Below the pieces are notes generated by a model. It made no database searches, was not told the DNA's origin, and saw only the letters and a list, made by a program, of their open reading frames with translations. 56,432 nucleotides of DNA from an uncultured Saprospiraceae bacterium (lineage in GTDB: Bacteria; Bacteroidota; Bacteroidia; Chitinophagales; Saprospiraceae). A program made the position numbers and the translations under genes. Location: assembly GCA_937929945.1 (NCBI GenBank), contig CALFUK010000167.1, positions 1 through 56,432 on the forward strand, read 5' to 3'. Each line of letters begins with the position of its first letter. The stretch's first letter is position 1. Below are positions 37,665 to 45,106 of the stretch, piece by piece.

Positions 37665-38207
37665 TTGACAAATCTTCATCAATTAATCAGGAATAGCATC
37701 AAAGGGAAAGAACAAGCCCAGCGAGAGCTATACCTAAGATACAGAGTGAAGTGGTATATGATCTGTCTGAGATATGGTCATGATCGATCGGAAGCTGATG
37801 ACATCTTACAGGAGGGACTGATCCAAATCTATAATAGCCTGCATCAGTATGAAGAGAAGCGGGCACAGTTTTATACCTGGTCGAGTCGAGTCATAGTCCA
37901 CGCTGCTCTTAATTACCTAAAGAAAAATTGCTGGTATAAGATGGTCATAGACATCGATGAGATAGCAGATAGAGCCGTCGAAGAGCAAGACGTGTTTGAG
38001 AAGTTAGCCGCAGAGGAGATGCTTTCTATTATACAAAAATTGCCGATGGGCTATCGGCTCGTCTTTAGCCTGCACGAATTAGAAGGATATACACATCAAG
38101 AAATTGCGGATCATCTTAACATTAATGTGGGCACCTCTAAGTCACAACTCTCCAAGGCAAAGAAGATGCTGCGCCAGCTATTAGAATACCAAATCGTAGA
38201 AAAATAA
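37665..38207 (+). CDS. ECF-type RNA polymerase sigma factor
   Basis: A 180-residue sigma-70-family factor of the extracytoplasmic-function type. Region 2 (about 12-80) shows LYLRYRVKWYMICLRYGHDRSEADDILQEGLIQIYNSLHQYE, with the DDILQEG core; region 4 (about 115-170) shows LPMGYRLVFSLHELEGYTHQEIADHLNINVGTSKSQLSKAK, a helix-turn-helix for -35 recognition. The start is uncertain: no ATG lies between the upstream stop (37629) and region 2, and TTG at 37665 is the best candidate. The next gene begins 2 bases after its stop and encodes a likely membrane anti-sigma factor, so the pair should form one control unit. The signal and regulon are unknown. Confidence 0.92.
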   Translation: MTNLHQLIRNSIKGKEQAQRELYLRYRVKWYMICLRYGHDRSEADDILQEGLIQIYNSLHQYEEKRAQFYTWSSRVIVHAALNYLKKNCWYKMVIDIDEIADRAVEEQDVFEKLAAEEMLSIIQKLPMGYRLVFSLHELEGYTHQEIADHLNINVGTSKSQLSKAKKMLRQLLEYQIVEK

Positions 38208-38209
38208 TC

Positions 38210-39784
38210 ATGAGTCAACTAAATCATATAGGCGATTTTTTTAGAAAGAGACTCATCTCACAAGATGCAGCAGAAGAGCAGTGGAATGTCCCGTCTGATG
38301 ATGTTTGGGAGAAGGCATTGCCGCATCTGCCTAAAGAAAAGAAGCGGGATCGAATGTGGATTTTCTTCTTTTTGATTCCGTTATTGATCGTATGCAGTGT
38401 CTTCTTTTATCAATATGGTGAAGGAGAGACCTGCTCACCGACTCTAAGCCTAAAAGATGAGCCATCCTCACTAGTGGGCCAGGCTGCTATCCATGATAAA
38501 GAGGATACGACGACTGAACAAAACGTACAGCAAACAACTGAATCAGAAGATGTCAATAAAAGAATCTCCGTTAGTGCCGCTAAAGCTGGATCGAGCCAGA
38601 TAGAAGTTATAGATCAGCCCGATACGAATAGTTTAAGACTACATCCGCTCGCAGTAATCGATCGGCCAGATCCTGAGCCAGTGAGTCAGGCTATCGGCTC
38701 TGATCCGATAGCCACTGATGGAGAAAAAACTGATGCTGCTGATCAAAACAATGAGAGCATAGTCAATGCGTCGCAGCCCTCTAATTATGAACTAAGCAGT
38801 GTCAATCCTCACGTAGAAAAACTAAAGAATCAATCATCTCCAGTCACCCTAAATGATTATGTAGACACATCTTTTGCTATAGTGAGTGAAGGGGCAGGGC
38901 TTCATAAATCTTCAGCAGTAATAAATGAGTATGAACGTGCCACAGAATCGTCTCATGTAAAGACTCCTGCCTTGCCGAGTGTACCTGTTCTCAAAATGAA
39001 TTCTGAATTTGATATTTTCACAGGTCTTGCAGTAGTAGATATAGCTCATGAGAGGAGAGGGGCACGCATCCACTGGGAAGCGGGTATGGCATACAGCCGA
39101 TATATATCGCCGACAGAATGGATCATAGATGAAATCAATGAGGGAGACGAAGATTATATGTTGGCGCAGTCACAATGGGGATATGATCTAAGTCTCACGT
39201 CATTTCTGAATCATCGCTGGAGCATTAGTTCTGGAGTCTATTTTTCAGAGCTTAGCTTTAAATTAGACTTCGCCGAGAGCAGCATCTTTGGGGAGAATAA
39301 TGGCCTGGAGCAAATTAAAAAAAGGGTAGAAGACATAGCCAGTATTGGTCGTGTATCGCTGAATGGAGACTCCAGAGAAATCGAAATAGACTACCTCCAA
39401 AATTTGAATATCCAAAGTGGACAACAAGTAGATATAAAGCTGGGTATTCCGTTACGCTTGGATTCGTATCAGCTTCCCCTACTGGTCAATTATCATATCG
39501 GCTATAGACGATTTGAGTGGATTGTATCGGCTGGAATATCAGTGGATTTTGTTAGGGTCGGTATTGAAAATGTAGATGTCCAAGTCACGAGTGATAATGA
39601 ATCAATCATCGAACCAGTCATATACCAGCCAATCAGTGTTCGCCTTATTGATGGCAGTCTATACGGTGGTGTAGGCTTACGCTACGCCTTGAGTCATCAT
39701 CTTCATCTGGGGATGAATACCAGGATCGATATTGGAGAGCCGCGTTTATCAAAGATTGACACGGGATTATTCTACAGGTTCTAA
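38210..39784 (+). CDS. Probable dual membrane-spanning anti-sigma factor
   Basis: A 524-residue protein in three parts. The first 48 residues are cytosolic, with WNVPSDDVWEKALPHLPKEKKRDR, the W-x-P...W pattern common in Bacteroidota anti-sigma N-termini. One membrane helix follows (49-67). Residues about 70-263 are Ser/Asp/Glu/Gln-rich and probably disordered, long enough to cross the periplasm. From about 264 beta-strands form a barrel-like domain (YGGVGLRYALSHHLHLGMNTRID), ending in YRF, as outer membrane proteins do. This order matches the dual membrane-spanning (Dma-type) anti-sigma factors described in Bacteroides thetaiotaomicron. It starts 2 bases after the sigma gene, so the two are translationally coupled. 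It should hold the sigma factor until an outer-membrane signal arrives. The match is by architecture, not by an alignment. Confidence 0.8.
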   Translation: MSQLNHIGDFFRKRLISQDAAEEQWNVPSDDVWEKALPHLPKEKKRDRMWIFFFLIPLLIVCSVFFYQYGEGETCSPTLSLKDEPSSLVGQAAIHDKEDTTTEQNVQQTTESEDVNKRISVSAAKAGSSQIEVIDQPDTNSLRLHPLAVIDRPDPEPVSQAIGSDPIATDGEKTDAADQNNESIVNASQPSNYELSSVNPHVEKLKNQSSPVTLNDYVDTSFAIVSEGAGLHKSSAVINEYERATESSHVKTPALPSVPVLKMNSEFDIFTGLAVVDIAHERRGARIHWEAGMAYSRYISPTEWIIDEINEGDEDYMLAQSQWGYDLSLTSFLNHRWSISSGVYFSELSFKLDFAESSIFGENNGLEQIKKRVEDIASIGRVSLNGDSREIEIDYLQNLNIQSGQQVDIKLGIPLRLDSYQLPLLVNYHIGYRRFEWIVSAGISVDFVRVGIENVDVQVTSDNESIIEPVIYQPISVRLIDGSLYGGVGLRYALSHHLHLGMNTRIDIGEPRLSKIDTGLFYRF

Positions 39785-39820
39785 ATCTATTCTCGTAAAA
39801 TAACTAAACTTCTTGTAATT

Positions 39821-41017
39821 ATGACAAAGCTATACTTACTCATTGGTTTACTTACACTACTATTGTCATGCAGCATCCGGACTCAACACACACACCATAC
39901 AATAGAAGAACTGGATGAATTCATAGATGGTGTTTTTGTGGATTCAGAGCTACCTGGATTATCTTTTTTAGTCATTAAGGATGATTCGATCATTTATGAT
40001 AAATCTATGGGCTACTCCGATATAGATACACAGAAAAAATACACAAAGCGGACCATTCAAAATATAGCGTCGGTATCTAAAACGATCATCGCTGTCGCTG
40101 TCATGAAAGCTGTGGATATGGGACTACTGGACCTTGACGCCGATATTAATAGCTACTTACCATTTAAGGTGGTAAATCCGAGCCATCCTAATATACCAAT
40201 CACGACTCGACACTTGACCAGTCATAGCTCCAGTATCATGGATACAGAATATTACATTAAAAGTTACTACTTCATGAATTCAGATGCAATCTCCGCTGAC
40301 GACTTAGCTGGCGACTACCAGGACTATTATGAGATCATCAAGCAGAATGATCTGATCGACGAATCTCTATTGCTTCAGAAGTACTTGACAGCAGGAGCTC
40401 AGTGGAACTCAGAGGAGACCTATAGTGATCAAGCACCAGGCACCGAGCCAGATTATTCTAACATCGGTGCGACTCTGGCTGCCTATATCGTAGAGCGTGT
40501 CTCTGGGCTCAGCTATGAAGACTTTACCACCACTCATATATTTGAGCCTTTAGGCATGACCAGGACTGGCTGGGATCAGAGTATGATGGAGCATCCAGAT
40601 TTTGCGACGAGATATTTTTCTAAGGATAAGAAGGTGCCTCATTATTATCTAATAACCAAAGCAGATGGTGGACTATATACCTGTACCTCTGACTACAGTA
40701 AGTTTATGAAGGAAATGATCAAAGGCTTTAAGAAGCAGGGCTCACTGCTGACTGCCGCTTCATATCAGACCATGTTCACCAATCAGTTCAGTGAAGATAT
40801 AGACGGAGAGGGTGGAGTCTTTTGGGAGTTACATACTGATAAGGGCGCCTTCACCCATGATGGCTCTGATCCTGGAGTCACGACCATGGTGTCTTATAAT
40901 GACCAGAAGGGGAGGGCCTTGATCGCGTTTACCAATGTAGAAGCATCAAAAGCATCTATGAAGTACTTGATCCAGATATGGGAGGCGATCGCTCTATATG
41001 ATTGGTCTAAGTTTTGA
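39821..41017 (+). CDS. Beta-lactamase-fold serine hydrolase, lipoprotein (first copy)
   Basis: A 398-residue lipoprotein (LLSC, Cys17) of the beta-lactamase/penicillin-binding-protein fold (class C type serine hydrolase). The catalytic S-x-x-K is S84-V-S-K87, the Y-x-N is YSN in EPDYSNIGATLA, and the third motif is HDGSDPG. Such proteins hydrolyse esters or D-amino-acid peptides; true beta-lactamase activity is not implied. It lies 36 bases after the anti-sigma gene and precedes a related hydrolase at 41738, so both may be targets of the sigma factor. Confidence 0.88.
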   Translation: MTKLYLLIGLLTLLLSCSIRTQHTHHTIEELDEFIDGVFVDSELPGLSFLVIKDDSIIYDKSMGYSDIDTQKKYTKRTIQNIASVSKTIIAVAVMKAVDMGLLDLDADINSYLPFKVVNPSHPNIPITTRHLTSHSSSIMDTEYYIKSYYFMNSDAISADDLAGDYQDYYEIIKQNDLIDESLLLQKYLTAGAQWNSEETYSDQAPGTEPDYSNIGATLAAYIVERVSGLSYEDFTTTHIFEPLGMTRTGWDQSMMEHPDFATRYFSKDKKVPHYYLITKADGGLYTCTSDYSKFMKEMIKGFKKQGSLLTAASYQTMFTNQFSEDIDGEGGVFWELHTDKGAFTHDGSDPGVTTMVSYNDQKGRALIAFTNVEASKASMKYLIQIWEAIALYDWSKF

Positions 41018-41108
41018 GGGGCTAATTTCAAATTGATAAGTGTTGATCTGACACATTCTGTGACAGATCTCGGCGACTAATATTACATCACTAAAATCAT
41101 TCAGAATA

Positions 41109-41726
41109 ATGAATTGTAAATCAATCATATTGGCTGTGCTGTGTCTGTTAGGCAGCTCGAAAATGACAAATGCTCAAACTAGTGGAGAACAGTTTATCTC
41201 GATCTCTGCCTTCTCAGAGGCATTAGGCATTCCCAAGCATACCGTATTGCATTACCTCAATGATCCATTCGAATTAAATCATTTCGGTGGGGCAGTGAGT
41301 ATCGGATTCTCTTCAGGCAGGTCACTGATATCATTTGCGCATGAGATCGAGCTCGGTTATTACAGACAGCAGGGTCTCCACCAGGTGGCTTTCATCGGTT
41401 GGAAACCCTCAGTAGGAGTCAAGCTATTTGATTCCTTTGGCGCACACGCTATGATCGGCCTATCATACGCTCATAGCCTACCTGTGAATAAAGTATATCT
41501 GCTGCAGGGTGATGAATACATCAATCAGCAAGGCCGAGGGCGCTCACACTTTATGCCATCGCTGGGGGCAGGGCTGAGTGTAGATTTTTTCGGACTCCTT
41601 GATGTACCCATAGAATTATTTCTGCGGCAAGAAATTTTTGGATTGGCTCCCTATGCCCCAGATGGCGACTTCCCATTCACGATTAATCATAAAATCAGTT
41701 TAGGCCTAAAAGTGGCCATTGACTAA
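41109..41726 (+). CDS. Exported protein, probable small outer membrane barrel
   Basis: A 205-residue protein not recognised as a named family. A signal peptide (1-22, ending TNAQ) is followed by alternating polar/hydrophobic segments with many Gly, Phe and Tyr (GGAVSIGFSSGRSLISFAHEIELGYY, VGVKLFDSFGAHAMIGLSYAHSL, FMPSLGAGLSVDFFG), consistent with an eight-stranded outer membrane barrel. Its position between two serine hydrolase genes, 91 bases after the first and 11 before the second, suggests one transcription unit. Function unknown. Confidence 0.7.
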   Translation: MNCKSIILAVLCLLGSSKMTNAQTSGEQFISISAFSEALGIPKHTVLHYLNDPFELNHFGGAVSIGFSSGRSLISFAHEIELGYYRQQGLHQVAFIGWKPSVGVKLFDSFGAHAMIGLSYAHSLPVNKVYLLQGDEYINQQGRGRSHFMPSLGAGLSVDFFGLLDVPIELFLRQEIFGLAPYAPDGDFPFTINHKISLGLKVAID

Positions 41727-41737
41727 AATTAAAAATA

Positions 41738-42946
41738 ATGATGAACTTTAAAACCTTCCTCTTTCTACTTGGGATGTTCTGTATCTCTTACGGATGTCTG
41801 GAACAAGAGATCGTATTCTCAGATCAAGATTATGGTTGTACTAGTTACATTAGCACGACTCACCCTGATAGCAATGTATTTCAGTCATATCTTGACTCTG
41901 TGGTAAACCTTGGGATTCCTGGTATTTCCATGTTGATAGAGACTCCACAGGGCATCTGGACAGGAGCTTCAGGAGTCGCGGACATAGAGAATCAAGTGCC
42001 GATGAAAGCCTGTAATGTACACCGTGTAGGTAGCATTACCAAGATGTTTACGGCCATCTCGATTCTACAGCTATGGGAGGCAGATATGCTGAGCTTGGAT
42101 GATCCGATCACGATGTACATAGACTCTTTCCAGCTGATCGGAGTCAAGAATGCCGAGCAAGCTACGATCAGACACTTGCTGTCACACACGAGTGGCATAG
42201 CTGACTACACGGATAATGTGGAGTTTTGGTTAGATACTTACGATGATCATGATAAGGTATGGACAGCTGCAGAAGAGCTCAGTTACGTCATTGATCTGGA
42301 ACCAGAATTAGTATTTGACAGTGGTGATCGAGTCACTTATAGCAATACTAATTATCTGCTTCTGGGTATGATTGTAGAGCTTGTCTCAGGTAAAAGTGGC
42401 TCCGCGTATTTTAGAGATCATATCTATCAGCCTCTGGGATTGCAGAGTACGTATTTTAGTCAGGATGGCTCATCCATTCCCAATTTAGTCAGAGGCTATC
42501 ATGATGAATATGGAGATGGTAGCATTCGTGATTTTACAGACAATGCGTTTGCTGTCCACTCTATGGCGGGAGGTATAGCTTCTAATGTGGAAGATCTCCA
42601 TACCTTTCTTACAGCAGCACTGACGCCTGGTGTCTTGTTAGCGTCTTCCACCATCAATGAAATGATCCAACCATTAGACATTCCTCGCGCAGATACCAAG
42701 GAGTTTGATTTTGGAAAAGATAATAAAGTGCGAGGACTTACAGGGATCGGGCTGGGATGGTTCACCCTTGATACTGAGTACGGACCTGCGATCGGACATA
42801 ATGGAGGATTCAATGGACGTCGTGCCCGCATGTGGTATTTTCCAGAACGAGAGTCAACGATCATTTACCTCTTTAACGGTAGTAGCTTTAAAGACATCTC
42901 CAGATCCATGTTTAGAAATGAAACCTTGGAGTTGATGTTTGAGTGA
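41738..42946 (+). CDS. Beta-lactamase-fold serine hydrolase, lipoprotein (second copy)
   Basis: A 402-residue lipoprotein (SYGC, Cys20) of the same fold as the gene at 39821 but clearly diverged. The catalytic S-x-x-K is S99-I-T-K102, the Y-x-N is YSNTNYLLLGMIVE, and the last motif is HNGGFNGRRARMWYFPE, typical of D-aminopeptidase/esterase-like members. It starts 11 bases after the small barrel gene. Likely periplasmic or outer-membrane-anchored; the substrate is unknown, with peptidoglycan-derived peptides one possibility. Confidence 0.88.
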   Translation: MMNFKTFLFLLGMFCISYGCLEQEIVFSDQDYGCTSYISTTHPDSNVFQSYLDSVVNLGIPGISMLIETPQGIWTGASGVADIENQVPMKACNVHRVGSITKMFTAISILQLWEADMLSLDDPITMYIDSFQLIGVKNAEQATIRHLLSHTSGIADYTDNVEFWLDTYDDHDKVWTAAEELSYVIDLEPELVFDSGDRVTYSNTNYLLLGMIVELVSGKSGSAYFRDHIYQPLGLQSTYFSQDGSSIPNLVRGYHDEYGDGSIRDFTDNAFAVHSMAGGIASNVEDLHTFLTAALTPGVLLASSTINEMIQPLDIPRADTKEFDFGKDNKVRGLTGIGLGWFTLDTEYGPAIGHNGGFNGRRARMWYFPERESTIIYLFNGSSFKDISRSMFRNETLELMFE

Positions 42947-43010
42947 TGTGAGTGATCGTAGCCAATCTTTGTTGACTGACTACACATAGAAAGCTTTGAT
43001 CACGTTAGTT

Positions 43011-43259
43011 TTACTCATCGCAGCTACCACCGATCAGCTCTATAATCATGACGACCTCAGCGAGCGTAGATACTTCTAAGCCGGTATCTTCTGTGAACTG
43101 ACCCAGATCATCATCGCAGATGTCTCTGGTGTCACCATCAAAAGTGCAGTTAATACAGTTAGGATCGTCACTACAAGAAGTCACTAAGATCACTGCAGTT
43201 AATATTGCCAAAAATATACAGGTGGCTTTGCTACCTACTAAATATCTGTACATTATCAT
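43011..43259 (-). CDS. Small lipoprotein overlapping the symporter stop codon
   Basis: An 82-residue lipoprotein. The chosen start is the ATG at 43259, whose ATGA overlaps the TGA stop of the symporter gene; an ATG six bases later is also possible, and the longer upstream frame runs through the symporter gene and is not real. A membrane segment ends in ILVTSC, a lipobox, followed by a Cys/Asp-rich tail (SDDPNCINCTFDGDTRDICDDDLGQ). The cysteines suggest disulfides or metal binding. The overlap points to translational coupling with the symporter. Function unknown. Confidence 0.7.
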   Translation of the reverse strand: MIMYRYLVGSKATCIFLAILTAVILVTSCSDDPNCINCTFDGDTRDICDDDLGQFTEDTGLEVSTLAEVVMIIELIGGSCDE

Positions 43260-44941
43260 TTTAGTTTTTCTTTGACAAAGGGCTGTATAATATGTGCTAA
43301 TATAATCACGCCAAGAGCTCCAATCAGATTGAGCCATAGATAGCCTAATGCATCTGAGAAGAAGACAGCTAAGACGATGCCTTCCGTGATCACGGCTGCT
43401 ATGAATACTGCATTCCCTTGGATGCGCTTAAAGTAGAATGCCACTAAGAAGATACCTAAGATAGTCCCATAGAATATCGAACCTATGATATTAACAAATT
43501 GGATTAGATTCTCGAAGAGGGTCCCGAATGAGGCGAAGAGGATAGCGACTAATCCCCAAAATAGCGTCCAGCCTTTAGAGGCATTAAGATAGTAGCTGTC
43601 TGACTTATCTTTAGATATGAGCCGCCTGTGGATATCCACAGTACTTGTCGACGCGAGTGCATTCAGCTCCGAAGATGTAGATGACATAGCCGCAAAGAAG
43701 ATGGCTGCCAGCAGCAGCCCGACTAAGCCCTTTGGCAGGTTGTTTAGGATGAAGTTGATGAAGACATAATCCTTGTCATTGATCTCGGCTCTGGCGTCTA
43801 CTTTGATGATCACATCCTTAGCGTTTTGCCTGATGGTCTGCTCATCCTCTAAGAGGCTGGCTATCTGAGCCCTGGTGGACTGGACTGCCTCACTGCTCGA
43901 TCGGAGCTGATCTATGTAGACTTTATTTAGTCTGTTTCGATTTTCAAAGTTCTCGTCGTATTGGAGCTGCAGCATTTCTAAGTCTTCGGCGTATTCTGAT
44001 GTTTCTACTTTTTCGACCAGGCTCTCATTGAAAAATATAGGCGCCTTATTGAATTGGAAAAACATAAATACCAAGATACCCAGCATCAAGATGAACAGCT
44101 GCAATGGCACTTTGAAGAGTGCATTAAAGAGAACACCGAGCCTGCTCTGCTTCACTGACTGGCCTGAGATGTACCGCTGCACCTGGCTCTGGTCAGTCCC
44201 GAAATAAGATAAAAACAGAAAGACCGCGGCCAAGGATGAGTAAATATTATATCGATCCTTGATGTCAAACTCGAAGTCGATGATGTCAAGTTTATCATCT
44301 GTATTAGCGATAGCGAGAAGTTCTTTGAAGCTATACTCATCTGGCATGTAGTGCAGGAGCAAAAAGAAAATAATGATCAGCCCGATGAAGATGGTGATCA
44401 TCTGTAGCTTGTGGGTGACGTGTACCGCCTTCGTACCTCCTGATACTGTGTAGAGGATAGCGATGATGCCAATGAAGATGGTGGTATAATTTAGATTCCA
44501 ACCCAGCACAGAGGACATGATTATAGCAGGCGCATAGATGGTGATACCTGCTGCCAGTCCACGCTGCAGCAGGAAGAGCCCCGAAGTCAGTGTCCGAGTC
44601 TTGATGTCGAATCGATTCTCTAAGAACTCGTAGGCGGTATAGACCTTAAGCCGATAGTAGAGCGGGATGAAGGTGATACAGATGATGACCATAGCCACCG
44701 GCAGCATGAAATAGAACTGTAAGAACTCTAATCCGTCATGATACGCTTGACCAGGAGTAGAGAGAAATGTGATGGCACTTGCCTGAGTCGCCATGACGGA
44801 CAGACCAATGGTCCACCATTTAGCCTCATTGCCACCCAATAAGAATTCTTGGATGTTCTTACTTCCTTTAGTTTTCCAGATGCCGTAGCCTATGATCAGA
44901 ATCATAGTGCATGACATCACTAGCCAGTCTACATTACTCAT
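43256..44941 (-). CDS. Sodium/solute symporter (SSS family) with an inserted coiled-coil-like segment
   Basis: A 561-residue inner membrane transporter of the SSS family, with about 13 helices, that uses the sodium gradient. Family marks include FLLGGNEAKWWTIGLSVMATQASAITFLSTPGQAYHDG and LAAIFFAAMSSTSSELNALASTSTVDIHRR. Residues about 305-390 form a charged, helical insertion (VEKVETSEYAEDLEMLQLQYDENFENRNRLNKVY...) not needed for transport. Six bases upstream lies a 39-residue membrane protein gene, and before that the PIG-L deacetylase. The cargo may be an amino sugar or glycoconjugate part, but this is a guess; SSS proteins also carry sialic acid, proline and others. Confidence 0.92.
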   Translation of the reverse strand: MSNVDWLVMSCTMILIIGYGIWKTKGSKNIQEFLLGGNEAKWWTIGLSVMATQASAITFLSTPGQAYHDGLEFLQFYFMLPVAMVIICITFIPLYYRLKVYTAYEFLENRFDIKTRTLTSGLFLLQRGLAAGITIYAPAIIMSSVLGWNLNYTTIFIGIIAILYTVSGGTKAVHVTHKLQMITIFIGLIIIFFLLLHYMPDEYSFKELLAIANTDDKLDIIDFEFDIKDRYNIYSSLAAVFLFLSYFGTDQSQVQRYISGQSVKQSRLGVLFNALFKVPLQLFILMLGILVFMFFQFNKAPIFFNESLVEKVETSEYAEDLEMLQLQYDENFENRNRLNKVYIDQLRSSSEAVQSTRAQIASLLEDEQTIRQNAKDVIIKVDARAEINDKDYVFINFILNNLPKGLVGLLLAAIFFAAMSSTSSELNALASTSTVDIHRRLISKDKSDSYYLNASKGWTLFWGLVAILFASFGTLFENLIQFVNIIGSIFYGTILGIFLVAFYFKRIQGNAVFIAAVITEGIVLAVFFSDALGYLWLNLIGALGVIILAHIIQPFVKEKLK

Positions 44942-44947
44942 ATTTGC

Positions 44948-45067
44948 TTATTGAATTCCAGAGAAGTAGAAATAGATGAAAGTGATAAATACCAAGTTGG
45001 CGAGGATGATAAATGTATACCATCGATTCCAATTGAACTCTTCTTCATGCTTTGGATCTTGTCCCAT
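44948..45067 (-). CDS. 39-residue single-helix membrane protein
   Basis: A very short frame read from the DNA: ATG at 45067, TAA at 44948-44950. The sequence starts MGQDPKHEEEFNWNRWYTF, followed by a hydrophobic helix (IILANLVFITFIYFYF) and SGIQ. It lies between the PIG-L gene (39 bases after its stop) and the symporter start (6 bases downstream), all on one strand. A short cytosolic head plus one membrane helix next to a transporter fits a small regulatory or stabilising subunit, as seen with some other transporters. It was not recognised as a named family. Confidence 0.7.
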   Translation of the reverse strand: MGQDPKHEEEFNWNRWYTFIILANLVFITFIYFYFSGIQ

Positions 45068-45106
45068 ACTGAGTGCTGATTTATCGTTTGGAGCTGATTG
45101 AAAAAA

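Noticed and set aside
42947-43010. GTGATC...GATCAC inverted repeat between convergent genes
   Set aside because: Only six base pairs around a loop of about 40 bases and no T run; not a credible terminator.
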